Positions 30,046 to 30,344 of a stretch of 30,344 nt of DNA are shown piece after piece (positions within the stretch are counted from its first letter, which is position 1; every line of letters starts with the position of its first letter). Both the position numbers and the translations under genes were made by a program. The notes beneath the pieces are model-generated. The model saw only the letters and a program-made list of their open reading frames with translations. It did not search any database and was not told the DNA's origin. The stretch comes from Bacillota bacterium (GTDB taxonomy: Bacteria > Bacillota > Clostridia > Lachnospirales > Lachnospiraceae): contig JAEYPP010000092.1 in assembly GCA_023410575.1 (NCBI GenBank), positions 1 through 30,344 of the forward strand, written 5' to 3'.

Positions 30046-30344
30046 ATGAAGAGAAAACTAATTGTGATATATGTCTTGTGTATATTGTATGCAACATCCT
30101 GCTCAGGATCGGATAAACGTAAGGAGGAAAAGGGGAAGGATAAAATTGTTACTGAATTTCCTACTGAAATACATACACAAGATGCCACACAGAATCAAAA
30201 TTATGAAGTTCAGGAAGAAGAAATTAAGGATTCAGAGCTAGATAAACTTGTGGAAAGCTTTGTATTTCCACCATTGTCCACTGACCATCTGAACTTTGAT
30301 GAAGAGTGTCAAGGACTACCATTAGAACTTATCAATCAACTAAA
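30046..30344 (+). CDS. Putative lipoprotein, 3' truncated by the window end
   Basis: The frame starts at ATG 30046, with GGAGGG 5 nt upstream, and is still open at the last base. The first 19 residues are a lipoprotein signal: positive 'MKRK', hydrophobic 'LIVIYVLCILYA', then A-T-S-C19. The lipobox -3 residue is Ala where Leu is usual. After the Cys come about 30 Lys/Glu/Thr-rich linker residues and then a more ordered stretch ('LDKLVESFVFPPL'). At least 99 codons are present. It would be lipid-anchored on the outer face of the membrane. No family is recognisable from this fragment. Confidence 0.75.
   Translation, partial: MKRKLIVIYVLCILYATSCSGSDKRKEEKGKDKIVTEFPTEIHTQDATQNQNYEVQEEEIKDSELDKLVESFVFPPLSTDHLNFDEECQGLPLELINQL

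Overview
The window is AT-rich Firmicute DNA with strong AGGAGG-type ribosome binding sites, spore-coat (CotF-type) genes, DUF4317, a cellulosome/xylan-type carbohydrate-binding module and a GH67 alpha-glucuronidase. This combination fits a spore-forming, plant-fibre-fermenting Lachnospiraceae such as Lachnoclostridium (Clostridium) phytofermentans. The assignment is inferred from gene content and not proven. It is ordinary chromosome: no transposase, integrase, phage gene, CRISPR array or plasmid function was seen.

Layout. 1-404 is the end of a secreted CBM-bearing enzyme. 405-826 is repeat-rich spacer. 827-4914 holds a GNAT acetyltransferase, a Gfo/Idh/MocA oxidoreductase divergent from a WYL regulator (with a clear operator palindrome between them), and an AraC regulator with a duplicated effector domain. 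5148-8299 is a probable two-gene xylan-side-chain unit: an SDR-type NAD-dependent epimerase and the GH67 alpha-glucuronidase. 8555-10147 (minus) is a probable sporulation locus: a ferritin-like, Cys-tailed protein preceded by a 27-codon gene with a SigE/SigK-like promoter. 10353-14885 carries an APC amino-acid exchanger, a thioredoxin-reductase homologue that lacks the NADPH motifs (ferredoxin-dependent type), the SelO AMPylator, and two small CotF-type proteins. 15180-16460 (minus) is DUF4317. 16743-16816 is tRNA-Arg(UCU). 17175-17990 is a MerR regulator broken by an in-frame stop. 18109-21378 holds a BtrH-like protein, a PfkB sugar/nucleoside kinase and a radical SAM protein. 21489-25061 is a three-gene ABC-2 exporter followed by a radical SAM/SPASM gene. 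25058-25198 is the decayed tail of an AraC gene. 25379-26927 holds a zinc-ribbon membrane protein, a small hypothetical protein and YqeY. 27277-29691 is a glycerate kinase plus GntP-family permease operon. 30046 to the end is a truncated lipoprotein.

The most unusual content is not protein-coding. Three interspersed repeat families were found by eye: (i) four ~172-bp MITE-like long hairpins (8327, 11764, 14897, 16828), one with perfect 12-bp terminal inverted repeats; (ii) three composite elements in which a forward terminator, a long perfect palindrome and a backward terminator are fused by shared T/A tracts (428, 18000, 26993); (iii) a 73-bp GC-rich multi-hairpin element in two near-identical copies (531, 17031), each followed by a promoter whose -35 lies inside the element. 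No complete new defence or metabolic system is visible. The best candidates for something undescribed are these repeat families and the 27-codon gene with the ferritin-like protein.
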